Source: Tetragenococcus halophilus subsp. flandriensis (GTDB lineage: Bacteria > Bacillota > Bacilli > Lactobacillales > Enterococcaceae). Taken from it: 64,000 nt of DNA. How positions within the stretch are numbered: position 1 is the first letter of the stretch; every line of letters starts with the position of its first letter. Under the pieces are notes generated by a model. The model was not told the DNA's origin. It saw only the letters and a program-made list of their open reading frames with translations, and ran no database searches. Location of the stretch: contig NZ_BSUG01000003.1 in assembly GCF_030161475.1 (NCBI RefSeq), forward strand, positions 124,001-188,000. The letters are read 5' to 3'. The position numbers were made by a program, and so were the translations under genes. Below, in pieces: positions 16,833 through 26,345 of this stretch.

Positions 16833-19352
16833 TTATTTTTCACTTGTTTGAAAATCATATGGCTTAAGATTGTCCATGCCAATCATAGGGTCAATCGCTT
16901 TTTCATTGATCATTTTTTCCGTTAACTGTCTAGATAACACTTCGGAAGTCTCTTCAGCTGACTGTTCAAATAAATCGGAAGTAACTACCTTTGTTGTTGA
17001 ATCCTTTTCTTTAACTTTATTCTTACTTTTACTTGCGTCAATTTCAAAAGGTGCTTCTTCTTGTTCATTTTCATAGCTTAAAATTTTTAATCTCATTGTT
17101 TGTGAAATCGAATCGATACCGCCGATCCTTTCTTTTAAAGTAGTCAAACGTAGTGTTGATACTTGTTCAACACAACGACTATAAGCAGACGTTTCCCCCA
17201 GTAAAATCAGCATCTCTTTACTTCTAGTGACAGCGGTATAAAGTAAGTTTCGTTGTAACATACGATAATACTGATTGACCATAGGCAAAATAACCATTTT
17301 AAATTCACTGCCTTGGGCTTTATGAATAGAACAACAGTAAGAAAGCGTGATTTTGTTCCACTCATTACGCTTATAACGTACCTCATTTGCATCAAAAGCA
17401 ATAACTAGTTCATCCACTTTGTCCTCTGAATCTTTTGCATAGATGATACCTGTGATTTCGCCCATATCGCCGTTAAATACATTATCTTCTGGTGAATTAA
17501 CCAACTGCAGCACTTTATCACCAATACGATAGACGGTATCGTTAAAGGTGACTTCCTTTTTGGTCCCCTCTTTATTGGAGTTAAAAATTTCTTGCATCTT
17601 TTTGTTCAATGCATTAATGCCAGCAGGCCCTTTATACATAGGCGCTAAAACTTGGATATCCTGTGGCGTAAATCCTTTCTCCTTCGCCTTTAAAACCACC
17701 TTAGAAATCAGAGGTTCGATTTGTTGTACCTGGCAAGAAAAATAAGACCGATCTTTTTGATTTTGTATAAAATCATTAGGGAGTTGACCATTTTTTATTT
17801 CGTGAGCTAAAGGAATAATACTAGAACCATCTCCCTGACGGTAAATTTCAGTCAGTTCTTTTTGTGGGATTTCGGAAACATTTAATAAATCATGTAAAAC
17901 CTGCCCAGGTCCTACAGAAGGCAATTGGTCCTTATCTCCAACAAAAATCACCTGCATGTTATCAGGAATAGATTTAAATAAGGTATTTGCTAACCAAGTG
18001 TCTACCATAGACATTTCGTCAACAATTAAAAGTCCTCCTTCAAGTTCCTTAGGCTCCGCATTTTTTGCATTATTTTCTCGCCCATTTAAACCTAGTAAAC
18101 GATGAATCGTACTGCTGGGTAGGCCGGTAGTTTCATTCATACGTTTAGCGGCACGTCCTGTCGGTGCTGCTAGTAAAATAGGAAAGGTCTCTTCTGAATA
18201 CTGGCTGGGATCCAAATCGATTTCATTTAATTCAGCAAATAACTGTACGATACCGCTGATAACAGTAGTTTTCCCTGTTCCTGGTCCACCCGTTAAGATA
18301 AATAAAGGTGCTTTGATAGCTTCTTTGATCGCTGCTTCTTGCGAATCTCCATAAACGATACCTAAACGTTTTTCTAATCTTCGCAAGTTTTTATTCACTT
18401 TATTTTCTGAATAATCGATTTCCTTTTTCCGCTGCATAAGTCGTTGGATAGATGAAGCAATGCCCCACTCTGCAAAATACAAGCTATTTTCATAAAGTGC
18501 TGTTTCTTCTTGTTGGATCTTGCCTTCTTCTACTAACTCGATTACACCATTGGCAACTTTTTCTGGATCAATTTCAACGGGGCGACTATTCTCCAATATA
18601 TGTAAGACTTGCTCTAGTAGTTTTTTAGCTTCAATATAAGTATTTCCTGTTTCCATTGATTGTTGTAGAATTTGATGTAAAATCGCTGCACGAATCCTTT
18701 TATCTGATGTCGCATCAATACCCAATTGCTCAGCGATATTGTCAGCTTTTTTAAACCCAATTCCTTCAATATCTTCAACCAATTGATAAGGGTTTTCTTC
18801 AATAACTTCTAATGTTTCATTTTTATATGTTTGGTAAATAGTAAATGCTAACTGACTACCAAAGCCATAGCGATTTAAACCGACAATAACCTTATCCATA
18901 CCATAATTCAGGCGAACCGTATCTAATAACATTTCCCGCTTTTTTTTAGTCAAACCCGTAATTTGTTCTAGTAAGGAAGGTTCTTCTAAAATTCTATCAA
19001 TAGCATTCTCTCCAAAAAGGTCGACAATCTTTTCAGCAGTTTTTTTCCCAATACCAGGAAATTTATCGCTAGAAAGATAATTGATCAAACCTGTTTCAGA
19101 AGTCGGCTGGTCCTTTTGGTAAGAATTGGCTTTGAATTGTTCACCATACTTTGGATGAACCACGCGCTCCCCAAAAAAGCGATAAAATTCTTCTTCTTGA
19201 ACATTACCAAAACTCCCCGTAACCACGATCTCTTTTTCGCCGTAATCCATGTCTGTTTCAGTAATCTTAACTAGAAGCACTTTATAAAAATTATTAGGAT
19301 TTCTGAAAAAAATAGCCGCAATTTTACCAATGATATAATTATCTTCTGACAA
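16833..19352 (-). CDS. recD2: RecD2-type 5'-3' DNA helicase
   Basis: SF1B helicase of about 839 residues, the RecBC-independent RecD2 of Firmicutes, involved in repair and replication-fork maintenance. N-terminal OB-like and helix-hairpin-helix region (KFPGIGKKTAEKIV), Walker A GGPGTGKTTVISG, Walker B LLIVDEMSMVD, and a C-terminal motif with ITLSYCCSIHKAQGSEFKMVI. I suggest the TTG at 19350-19352 as start, since AAAGGAG precedes it by 11 bases; the in-frame ATG at 19371-19373 lacks an upstream SD and contains this SD in its own codons. The Lys/Glu-rich tail is typical. Confidence 0.93.
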   Translation of the reverse strand: MSEDNYIIGKIAAIFFRNPNNFYKVLLVKITETDMDYGEKEIVVTGSFGNVQEEEFYRFFGERVVHPKYGEQFKANSYQKDQPTSETGLINYLSSDKFPGIGKKTAEKIVDLFGENAIDRILEEPSLLEQITGLTKKKREMLLDTVRLNYGMDKVIVGLNRYGFGSQLAFTIYQTYKNETLEVIEENPYQLVEDIEGIGFKKADNIAEQLGIDATSDKRIRAAILHQILQQSMETGNTYIEAKKLLEQVLHILENSRPVEIDPEKVANGVIELVEEGKIQQEETALYENSLYFAEWGIASSIQRLMQRKKEIDYSENKVNKNLRRLEKRLGIVYGDSQEAAIKEAIKAPLFILTGGPGTGKTTVISGIVQLFAELNEIDLDPSQYSEETFPILLAAPTGRAAKRMNETTGLPSSTIHRLLGLNGRENNAKNAEPKELEGGLLIVDEMSMVDTWLANTLFKSIPDNMQVIFVGDKDQLPSVGPGQVLHDLLNVSEIPQKELTEIYRQGDGSSIIPLAHEIKNGQLPNDFIQNQKDRSYFSCQVQQIEPLISKVVLKAKEKGFTPQDIQVLAPMYKGPAGINALNKKMQEIFNSNKEGTKKEVTFNDTVYRIGDKVLQLVNSPEDNVFNGDMGEITGIIYAKDSEDKVDELVIAFDANEVRYKRNEWNKITLSYCCSIHKAQGSEFKMVILPMVNQYYRMLQRNLLYTAVTRSKEMLILLGETSAYSRCVEQVSTLRLTTLKERIGGIDSISQTMRLKILSYENEQEEAPFEIDASKSKNKVKEKDSTTKVVTSDLFEQSAEETSEVLSRQLTEKMINEKAIDPMIGMDNLKPYDFQTSEK

Positions 19353-19386
19353 TGAACAAGCCGCTCCTTTCATCTAGATTGAGAAT

Positions 19387-20010
19387 TTATGGAAGAAAGC
19401 TAACGTCATTCCATAAAGTTAATTTATAAGGGATTTTTTTATCTCTTGTTTTTAGAATAGACAAACTATTATTTTTTAGCCCACCCATATTACGTAAATC
19501 AGCGGTGTCTTTTCCTGCCAAAAATTGTACTGCTGCAGTCATCGAGGCACCATGACCTACAAAAAGTATAGGATCATTATACTGACTTACGGCTTCTGTG
19601 ATCGTTTTTGTCATACGTTCCAGCATAGCAGTTACAGTTTCTCCATTAAACACTGTAGGGTCATAAAGGTCCAAATGGTGGCGCATATTGTTTAGTGTCT
19701 CTCCATAACGCGCATGCATTTCAGCAATACTCTTGCCTTCTAGTTTACCATAGCCCATTTCTCTTAAATTGGAATCATAGTAGATAGGCACTGAATTTTG
19801 CCACTGCTGTACGATCCCCTCAGCTGTTTGTCTTGCACGCTGTGAAGGGCTCGAGTAAACAGCGACAAAAGGGATATCTCTTAAGTGATCTCCAAGTGCA
19901 CGAATCTGAGTAAAACTTGTAGAAAGTAAGGGCGAGTCCCCGTTCATCCCTTGAAAACGACCTTGTTTATTCCACTCTGTTTTACCATGTCTAGTAAAAT
20001 ATAGCCTCAC
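19387..20010 (-). CDS. Histidine phosphatase (phosphoglycerate mutase-like)
   Basis: 207-residue histidine phosphatase superfamily protein. The catalytic RHGKTEWN motif is at residues 7-14 and a second catalytic histidine lies in FVGHGASM near 153; PSQRARQTAEGI is the conserved middle motif. Frequently annotated as GpmB-like phosphoglycerate mutase, but such enzymes in Firmicutes usually act as broad or unknown phosphatases. Between trmL (19 bases upstream) and recD2, probably one operon. Confidence 0.88.
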   Translation of the reverse strand: MRLYFTRHGKTEWNKQGRFQGMNGDSPLLSTSFTQIRALGDHLRDIPFVAVYSSPSQRARQTAEGIVQQWQNSVPIYYDSNLREMGYGKLEGKSIAEMHARYGETLNNMRHHLDLYDPTVFNGETVTAMLERMTKTITEAVSQYNDPILFVGHGASMTAAVQFLAGKDTADLRNMGGLKNNSLSILKTRDKKIPYKLTLWNDVSFLP

Positions 20011-20029
20011 TTTATTTCCCCTTTCATCT

Positions 20030-20533
20030 TTAGTCTAACTTATCATTATGATAGTGATGGGTTAACTCCAGGTTAGGAAAGCCTTGTTGTCGCAAAGCTT
20101 CATAAGCCACAGCAACGACTGTATTAGATAAGTTTAACGAGCGTACATGGGTATCATTCATCGGCAGACGTAAACATTTGTCTTCATTTTCACGCATAAA
20201 TTCCTCAGGCAAGCCTGTAGTTTCTTTGCCAAAAAGAAAGTAATGATCGAGACCATCATTAAAATTTTCTTCACTATAAATTTTATGTGAGAACTTTGAA
20301 ATCAAGTGTAGAGGATTATCTCCTACCGTAGTTAAGAAGTCATCAAGATTTTTGTGATAAGTAATATCTACACTATTCCAATAGTCTAATCCTGCTCTTT
20401 TCAAATGTTTGTCATCTGTCGAAAATCCTAGGGGTTCAATTAAATGTAGCGGAGAATTCGTCGCCGCACAAGTTCTTGCAATATTTCCTGTATTGTTTGG
20501 GATCAATGGTTCAAATAACGCGATATGATTCAC
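20030..20533 (-). CDS. trmL: tRNA (cytidine/uridine-34 2'-O)-methyltransferase
   Basis: 167-residue SPOUT-fold methyltransferase (TrmL, older name CspR), which 2'-O-methylates the wobble base of tRNA-Leu. The SPOUT knot motifs are [23 protein letters not shown] and [29 protein letters not shown]. Length matches the family. First gene of the trmL-phosphatase-recD2 group. Confidence 0.94.
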   Translation of the reverse strand: MNHIALFEPLIPNNTGNIARTCAATNSPLHLIEPLGFSTDDKHLKRAGLDYWNSVDITYHKNLDDFLTTVGDNPLHLISKFSHKIYSEENFNDGLDHYFLFGKETTGLPEEFMRENEDKCLRLPMNDTHVRSLNLSNTVVAVAYEALRQQGFPNLELTHHYHNDKLD

Positions 20534-20635
20534 TAAAAGTTCCTCTTTTCTTATTTTACATTAAATGTTTAATACTATTATAATAACGCACTTTTTCTTG
20601 TTTGACAGCTGAAATTACTCATTTTAAATAAAGGC

Positions 20636-20749
20636 AAAAAAAAACGTAGCAACTCGGTGTCAAGCACTGCGAGTCGTTACGTTAGTGAAGCTCTTTTCAC
20701 TAACTTTTATCAGAACAGGATGCTGATAAAAACCAATGAAAAGCAACTT
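20636..20749 (-). ncRNA. Candidate small RNA with three consecutive hairpins
   Basis: The minus-strand promoter TTGCAT-17-TATATT (20756-20784) predicts a start near 20749. The ~114-nt product would fold into three consecutive stems: TTTTATCAG/CTGATAAAA (20705-20731), GTTAGTGAA/TTCACTAAC (20681-20704), and a final ACGTAGCAACTCG/CGAGTCGTTACGT stem with two mismatches (20644-20682), followed by nine T. There is no reading frame. The final stem and U-run are a textbook terminator. It lies between the rlmA-like gene and trmL, same strand; a leader role for trmL is unlikely because of the terminator. I do not recognise the family. Confidence 0.6.
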
Positions 20750-20755
20750 GTTCCT

Positions 20756-20784
20756 AATATAACAAACTAGTTTTGCAAATGCAA
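20756..20784 (-). promoter_or_regulatory. Promoter of the 20.7-kb small RNA
   Basis: TTGCAT (20779-20784), 17-base spacer, TATATT (20756-20761) on the minus strand. Confidence 0.65.
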
Positions 20785-20814
20785 TAAATTCAAGTAAAAA
20801 AATTCAAATATTTT

Positions 20815-21657
20815 TCACTGATTTTTCCCAATTAACACGTCCAAATCGACTGTTATATTTTTTAATGGATTTTGCCTTAACTTTTCTTTTTGTTTTTCCG
20901 AAACGCCCCATTCTAAAGGAGACATCTCTAATAGTGAATCCTGATTTTCTTCAGATAAAGCAAAACGGTAAGTGAATCTTTTGTAGGCATCTAAAGAAAA
21001 AGATTGTTTAAATTTTTCAATTACTTCTTCATTTGAATAAGATTGTTTCCTAGTGTCATCGGGGTAAAAAGCTTTTCTTAATTCTTGTAGATAGCCACTT
21101 TGCGGTACCACCTTAATGACTTGTCCTCCTTCTTGCAGTACACGAGCAAACTCACTATAATTCGATGGCGTAAAGATGTTTAAAATAGTGGAAAAAGACT
21201 GGTCATTAAAAGGCATATTCGTCAAATCAGCTACGCACCAAAAAATATCGTAACTATCCTCAGTTGCTAAATAAATAGCTTCTTTAGTGATGTCAAAGCC
21301 GATACTTGGTTGAATAGCAGTAGTTTGGGCAATTTCTTGTAAAAAACTGCCTTCTCCACAGCCCACATCTAAAAGCTGTTCATTTTCACAATAGCTAGCT
21401 AAAAACTCCAATAGTGGTTGATACATCTCGCTTTTGATCATCACTCGACGATGTTCAAACATTTTCTTTTGGTATTCTGTTTTTATCTGATGGTTTAAAA
21501 AATATAAGGTACCCTTTTTGGAAAGATCAAACTGATGACCATTGCTACAACGCAGACTTTTTTCCTTTGCTTGCAATTTTTGCTGACAAAGAGGGCATCG
21601 AAATAAATTTTCATGTTTATGAATAAATTCTTGACTTTTTTCTATTTTTTTCTTCAT
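20815..21657 (-). CDS. 23S rRNA (guanine-N1) methyltransferase, RlmA-type
   Basis: 280 residues. N-terminal zinc motif C21, C24, C37, H41 (FRCPLCQQKL ... LRCSNGHQFDL) and a class I SAM fold with LLDVGCGEGSFL, as in RlmA(I)/(II), which methylate G745 or G748 in 23S rRNA. RlmA(II) (TlrB) can confer tylosin resistance in some bacteria; which guanine is used here cannot be told. Monocistronic, followed by the small-RNA promoter. Confidence 0.87.
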   Translation of the reverse strand: MKKKIEKSQEFIHKHENLFRCPLCQQKLQAKEKSLRCSNGHQFDLSKKGTLYFLNHQIKTEYQKKMFEHRRVMIKSEMYQPLLEFLASYCENEQLLDVGCGEGSFLQEIAQTTAIQPSIGFDITKEAIYLATEDSYDIFWCVADLTNMPFNDQSFSTILNIFTPSNYSEFARVLQEGGQVIKVVPQSGYLQELRKAFYPDDTRKQSYSNEEVIEKFKQSFSLDAYKRFTYRFALSEENQDSLLEMSPLEWGVSEKQKEKLRQNPLKNITVDLDVLIGKNQ

Positions 21658-21738
21658 GATCTTCTCCTTATCCCCAATACTTTAGCATAATTTCATGATA
21701 GAATGCTAGATAGATAATCAAATAAAAGGGAGAATTAT

Positions 21739-22377
21739 ATGTTAATAAAGGAATTTTGCGCAGAAAATTATACAAATATTCCAGCAGCTATCGCAAATGG
21801 GGCTAAGCGAATCGAACTTTGTGATAATCTTAGTGCTGGCGGTACTACGCCAAGTACAGGGGTTATTGAAGAAAGTTTTGCTTACGCTAGTGAAAAAGAA
21901 GTCCCTCTTGTCACGATGATTCGTCCACGAGCTGGTGATTTTATCTATAATGACATTGAACTACGAATTATGGAAACTGATTTGATCGAAGCTAAAAAAT
22001 TAGGCGTAGACGGTGTTGTTTTAGGGTGTCTGACGCCCAATAATTGGCTGGATGAAGAAGCCTTAGATCGGTTAATAGAAGCTGCTACAGGCTTACAAAT
22101 CACCTTCCATATGGCATTTGACCAGATAGCAAAAGATCGCCAATATGAAGCCATCGATTGGCTAAGCCAGCGTGGCGTTACTCGTATCCTAACACATGGG
22201 GGGCCAAGCGATACAGCAATCACTGAAAATATAAATCATCTGGCGGATTTAAATAATTATGCCAACAATCGTATAACAATCTTACCCGGTGGAGGGATCA
22301 CCTCAGAAAATGTCGAAGAAATTGTTAGCCGGATAGGTGTAAATGAAGCACATGGAACAAAAATTATTTCTTTTTAA
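21739..22377 (+). CDS. cutC: CutC family protein
   Basis: 212-residue TIM-barrel CutC protein. It opens KEFCAENYTNIPAAIANGAKRIELCDNLSAGGTTPS, the family signature, followed by MIRPRAGDF and a LTHGGPSDTA / ITILPGGGIT phosphate-binding end. CutC has been linked to copper homeostasis, though its biochemical role is debated. AAAAGGGAGAA precedes the ATG. Shorter than some relatives (about 230-250) but both ends look intact. Confidence 0.92.
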   Translation: MLIKEFCAENYTNIPAAIANGAKRIELCDNLSAGGTTPSTGVIEESFAYASEKEVPLVTMIRPRAGDFIYNDIELRIMETDLIEAKKLGVDGVVLGCLTPNNWLDEEALDRLIEAATGLQITFHMAFDQIAKDRQYEAIDWLSQRGVTRILTHGGPSDTAITENINHLADLNNYANNRITILPGGGITSENVEEIVSRIGVNEAHGTKIISF

Positions 22378-22383
22378 ATTAAT

Positions 22384-22421
22384 AAAACAGCAAAAAGGCT
22401 TTAAAGTCTTTTTGCTGTTTT
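22384..22421. terminator. Bidirectional terminator
   Basis: AAAACAGCAAAAAG / CTTTTTGCTGTTTT stem-loop between convergent cutC and mgtE. Confidence 0.88.
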
Positions 22422-22438
22422 ATTATAAGTTTTTATCT

Positions 22439-23812
22439 TCATCCAATGAAATAACTCATAAATAAACTTGCGATATTAAAATAGATTAAGACACTTGTTA
22501 AATCACTCAAAGTAGTTATAAAGGGCCCGCTAGCGACCGCCGGATCAAAACCTAGTTTATCCATAAACATAGGAATCAAGCTTCCCGCCAAATTAGCTAC
22601 CGTTATCGCACACATCATCGCCATACCAATAACAAAGCCTAGGATCGGATTGCCTTTCCAAATCCAGACAATCACTAAAATCGTTAATCCAGTAATAAGA
22701 CCTGTTACAAGCCCTGTCAAAACCTCACCAAGTATCGTCTGTAAATAACTTTTTGCCTTATTATCGTTAAAAGCTAGTCTCCTTACCGCCACAGCAAGAG
22801 ATTGTGTACCAGCATTACCAGCTGTCCCTGTAATCAGGGTAATAAAAGCAGCTAGAATACTAGCTTCACTGACCAATGCTTCATAGTGATTGATTAAACT
22901 CGCAGTTGCCATACCTAAAAAAAGCAAGGTGATCAACCAAGGCAGGCGTTTGCTAGCTGCCTTTACCGGATTTTCATGAACTTCTTCCACATTGACCCCA
23001 GCTAAACCGGAATAATCACTAGCTGCCTCATCATCGATAACATCGATAATGTCATCAACGGTAACAATTCCCAAAAGATGATCTTCATAATCAGTAACTG
23101 GCAGCGCAAGAAAATCATAATCACGAAATGTTTGGGCAACATCTTCCTGATCGTCACCCACATGAACTGAAATAACGCGATCGTTTAAAATATCGGCGAC
23201 CATTTCATCATCATCACTTACAAGTAAATCTCTTAATGAGATAACCCCTACCAGTTGATTATCTTGGTCTACGACATAGGTATAATAAATTGTCTCTGCA
23301 GCTTTTGCGACTTTCTTTAACACATACATTGCTGAACGTACAGTTTGATTAGCCACGATCGAGACAAATTCTGTGGTCATGATCGCACCAGCAGTCTCAT
23401 CTTCGTAGTGTAGAAGTTCTTTGATCTCTGAAGCATCTTCTTCATCCATCAAACTTAAATACTTACCCATCTGTTTTTTATCCAAGGTATTCAACAAATC
23501 TACCGCATTGTCTGTATACATCTGCGATAACATCTCACTTGCGTAATTTGCGCGCATTTCACCTAGATAGTCTTTTATATTTTCGTTATCTTCTTCTAGG
23601 GCGTCAAACATATCAGCTAGTTCTTTAGGTGACAGATAGGCATATACAAGCTGACGTTGCTTTTTTTCTAAGGTTTGGTAGAACTGGCTTTGTTCATAAA
23701 TATGCATCTCTAGGAAGTTTTCGCGGAAATCCTGTAAATGATTTCCCTTTAAATCCTCCCTTAATTGAGCAAAATGTTCTTCCAATTCTTGTGTTTCATC
23801 CAATCTTGTCAC
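22439..23812 (-). CDS. mgtE: Magnesium transporter MgtE
   Basis: 457-residue MgtE. N-terminal superhelical domain (to about 130), a CBS pair (MTTEFVSIVANQTVRSAMYVL, VISLRDLLVSDDD, LGIVTVDDIIDVI) that senses intracellular Mg2+, then five transmembrane helices with the pore signature AGNAGTQSLAVAVRRLA. It overlaps the RluD-type gene upstream by 4 bases. No magnesium riboswitch is seen, consistent with an internal operon position. Confidence 0.95.
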   Translation of the reverse strand: MTRLDETQELEEHFAQLREDLKGNHLQDFRENFLEMHIYEQSQFYQTLEKKQRQLVYAYLSPKELADMFDALEEDNENIKDYLGEMRANYASEMLSQMYTDNAVDLLNTLDKKQMGKYLSLMDEEDASEIKELLHYEDETAGAIMTTEFVSIVANQTVRSAMYVLKKVAKAAETIYYTYVVDQDNQLVGVISLRDLLVSDDDEMVADILNDRVISVHVGDDQEDVAQTFRDYDFLALPVTDYEDHLLGIVTVDDIIDVIDDEAASDYSGLAGVNVEEVHENPVKAASKRLPWLITLLFLGMATASLINHYEALVSEASILAAFITLITGTAGNAGTQSLAVAVRRLAFNDNKAKSYLQTILGEVLTGLVTGLITGLTILVIVWIWKGNPILGFVIGMAMMCAITVANLAGSLIPMFMDKLGFDPAVASGPFITTLSDLTSVLIYFNIASLFMSYFIG

Positions 23813-24711
23813 CTCATTTCAATCATTTGTTCTAGCTTTTTCATATCGTGTGGTAATTCCTGTTTAAAATAAAGCTTTTCTTTAGTAAACGGATGGATAA
23901 ATTCCAATTCTGCGCAGTGTAGAGCCTGTCTTTGTATACTGTCAGTCACTACGCCATTGTACAGCTCATCACCTACTAGCGGAAAACCAATAGCAGAAAA
24001 ATGGACACGAATCTGATGCGTTCTTCCAGTGTGGAGTTGAATATCAACTATGGCAAATGCCTCATTGTATTGCTTAAGCCAATACTCGGTTTCTGCTGGC
24101 TTACCATTCAAGCCAGTCTGCCTTTTAATAATCGAACTTGGATCTCGTAAAATCGGCAGCTTTATTAAATCATGTGATCCAAGCATGGATAGATTACCAG
24201 AAATAATTGCTTGATATTTTTTATGCAGTTTTTTCTTATATAATTCCTTATCTAACAAAGCATGGGCAAAGCCGTGTCTAGCAAACAACATCAAACCTGA
24301 TGTGTCTCGGTCCAAACGAGTAACAACATGGATCACTTGATCTTTGTATCCTTGTTTTTGATAATAAGCTTTCACACGATTAGCCATGGTCCCATTAGGA
24401 TGATACTGTGCCGGGATTGAAGGAATCCCCGCAGGCTTGTTCACTACAAGTAGATGCTCATCTTCGTAAACAATAGCAATCGGTGTGTCATCTGGCAATA
24501 ATCTTTCATGACTACCTTCATCCGGGATAATCACTCTTACCTTATCTTCTGTCTTTAATGGGTATAATACATTTTCTATTCGTTCATTAACAAAAATCTT
24601 GCCACCTTGAAATTTGATCTTTGCAAGCAATCCTTTCGAAATTCCTTGTTCTTTTAAAAAGAATTTAAGTAGCTGTGATTCTTGCTTTTGATATACATAA
24701 GAAAATTCCAT
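23809..24711 (-). CDS. RluD-type pseudouridine synthase
   Basis: 300-residue RluA/RluD-family synthase: an S4-like N-terminus (FFLKEQGISKGLLAKIKFQGG ... VNERIENVLYPL) and the catalytic region VVTRLDRDTSGLMLFA, with the catalytic Asp in the RLDRDTSG motif. B. subtilis YjbO is the syntenic counterpart, next to nadK. I use the ATG at 24711 (MEFSYVYQ); an upstream ATG would add 15 residues inside nadK. Coupled by a 4-base overlap to mgtE. Confidence 0.9.
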   Translation of the reverse strand: MEFSYVYQKQESQLLKFFLKEQGISKGLLAKIKFQGGKIFVNERIENVLYPLKTEDKVRVIIPDEGSHERLLPDDTPIAIVYEDEHLLVVNKPAGIPSIPAQYHPNGTMANRVKAYYQKQGYKDQVIHVVTRLDRDTSGLMLFARHGFAHALLDKELYKKKLHKKYQAIISGNLSMLGSHDLIKLPILRDPSSIIKRQTGLNGKPAETEYWLKQYNEAFAIVDIQLHTGRTHQIRVHFSAIGFPLVGDELYNGVVTDSIQRQALHCAELEFIHPFTKEKLYFKQELPHDMKKLEQMIEMR

Positions 24712-24716
24712 GATGC

Positions 24717-25526
24717 TTATACTTCTCCAATAAATGCATCTTTTACACGACGCCAAAAATGCATATGACGATAAGACGCAAAGTGAATGCGTTCATCTGC
24801 AATTTTAAAGGAGATCCATTCGATGTCATCATGCTGGATCGTCGCCCGATCGATAGTTACCATATAATCCGTACTTTCTTCTAAACTAATGGTCAACCAC
24901 TCGCTATCTGAAATAATGATCGGCGAACCTAATGTCCGAAATACCCGATTGTTTAAAGAAGCTATTTCTGCTAACTGAAAGGCGTTGATCCTGGGATGTA
25001 ATACTGCACCTCCGACACTTTTATTATAAGCGGTGGAACCTGTAGGGGTGGAAACCGAAAGTCCATCTCCGCGAAAACGTTCAAATAATTCATCTTTAAT
25101 ATATACATCAGCTACCATTGTTCTAGTCGCCCGTTTCATCGTCGCTTCATTTAAGGCCAAAAAACGTTTTGGGGCTTCTTGATAGCGATATTTCACCTGT
25201 AAATCCAATAAAGGGTAACTGATCGAAGGTTCTTGTTTATTGGATAAATTAGACACCAACTCTTCCAATTCAAAATCTCGCCAATCTGTGTAAAACCCTA
25301 GATGTCCCGTATGCACCCCTAAAAAACGTATTTGATCAAGTTTGTGTTCAAATTCATGAAAAGCAGAAAGGAATGTACCATCGCCTCCAATAGAAATGAC
25401 GATATCTGGGTCGTTTTGATCAATAGTATAATTCGCCTCCTTTAAAAGGGAGACCAACTTTTTTTTGGCAATAGAAGACGCTTCTTGTTTATTTTGAATA
25501 ATTGCTACTTTTCCATCAGTCATCAT
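24717..25526 (-). CDS. nadK: NAD kinase
   Basis: 269-residue ATP-NAD kinase producing NADP. Motif GGDGTFLSAFHEF near residue 48, GDGLSVSTPTGSTAYNKSVGGAVLHP near 153-178 and the NE/D motif in LALNEATMKR. It overlaps the relQ 3' end by 11 bases, the same relQ-nadK-rluD order as yjbM-nadF-yjbO in B. subtilis. Confidence 0.96.
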   Translation of the reverse strand: MMTDGKVAIIQNKQEASSIAKKKLVSLLKEANYTIDQNDPDIVISIGGDGTFLSAFHEFEHKLDQIRFLGVHTGHLGFYTDWRDFELEELVSNLSNKQEPSISYPLLDLQVKYRYQEAPKRFLALNEATMKRATRTMVADVYIKDELFERFRGDGLSVSTPTGSTAYNKSVGGAVLHPRINAFQLAEIASLNNRVFRTLGSPIIISDSEWLTISLEESTDYMVTIDRATIQHDDIEWISFKIADERIHFASYRHMHFWRRVKDAFIGEV

Positions 25527-26190
25527 ACATCTCCTTTCTTATTTTCTCCTTGGAATTTACTGTATGCTCTACTCTTTTACCATGAGAAAAAAGATGTTGC
25601 GCTTCTTGAATTTCTTCACGAATACTTGACATTTCTTCATCTAATCGATAGGCTGCTTCGGCCGCACGTATCAAACGGTTGCTGATTTCTTCTGGGAAAT
25701 CCCCTTGGTATTTATAATTTAAAGAATGTTCAATTGTCGCCCAAAAGTTCATCGCTAACGTACGTATCTGAATTTCAACTAAAAGATTCCGTGGTCCATC
25801 CACTAATTGTATAGGATATTCAATGACTAAGTGATAAGAACGATAGCCACTTTGCTTGCTATTTGTAACATAATCTCTTTCCACAATGACTTTCATATCT
25901 TTACGACTACGTAAAATTTTTACTACCTCGTAAATATCTTCTACAAATTGACACATAATTCTTAAACCTGCAATATCTGACATTTCACTTTCTAATCGAT
26001 CAAAAGGAATATTTCGTAATTTCGATTTAGCTAAAATACTATCTACAGGTTTTACACGTCCAGTGACAAATTCAATAGGAATGTGCTCGTTTTTTTCGCG
26101 AAATTCTTTACGAATCCCACGTAATTTAACTTTCAGTTCAGTTACAACTTGTTCGTAAGGAGCTAATATACTTTCCCAATTTTTTTCCAT
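25516..26190 (-). CDS. relQ: Small alarmone (p)ppGpp synthetase RelQ
   Basis: 224-residue single-domain GTP pyrophosphokinase (SAS1/YjbM class) lacking the hydrolase and ACT domains of full-length Rel. Synthetase motifs: KSKLRNIPFDRLESEMSDIAGLRIMC, GYRSYHLVIEYP and VEIQIRTLAMNFWATIEHSLNYK. In enterococci RelQ maintains basal (p)ppGpp. Divergent from the CYTH gene and overlapping nadK, as in B. subtilis. Confidence 0.95.
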   Translation of the reverse strand: MEKNWESILAPYEQVVTELKVKLRGIRKEFREKNEHIPIEFVTGRVKPVDSILAKSKLRNIPFDRLESEMSDIAGLRIMCQFVEDIYEVVKILRSRKDMKVIVERDYVTNSKQSGYRSYHLVIEYPIQLVDGPRNLLVEIQIRTLAMNFWATIEHSLNYKYQGDFPEEISNRLIRAAEAAYRLDEEMSSIREEIQEAQHLFSHGKRVEHTVNSKEKIRKEMYDD

Positions 26191-26345
26191 TTACGATCCC
26201 TCATTTCCAAGCGAACATCCATTTACCATTCTATCATAATTGATAAAAAAGCTTTACTATCTTTTTAATACTAATCTTCATTTTAGCTTAAAACATTGAC
26301 GGATAACAAATTTTTTTGTACAAAGAAGTAAAGGGGCGGGATGTT

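Noticed and set aside
20644-20682. Resemblance of the terminal hairpin (CACCGAG...T-run) to the 3' end of a Cas9 tracrRNA
   Set aside because: Only a short terminator-stem similarity; no repeat array, anti-repeat or cas gene is present in the window.
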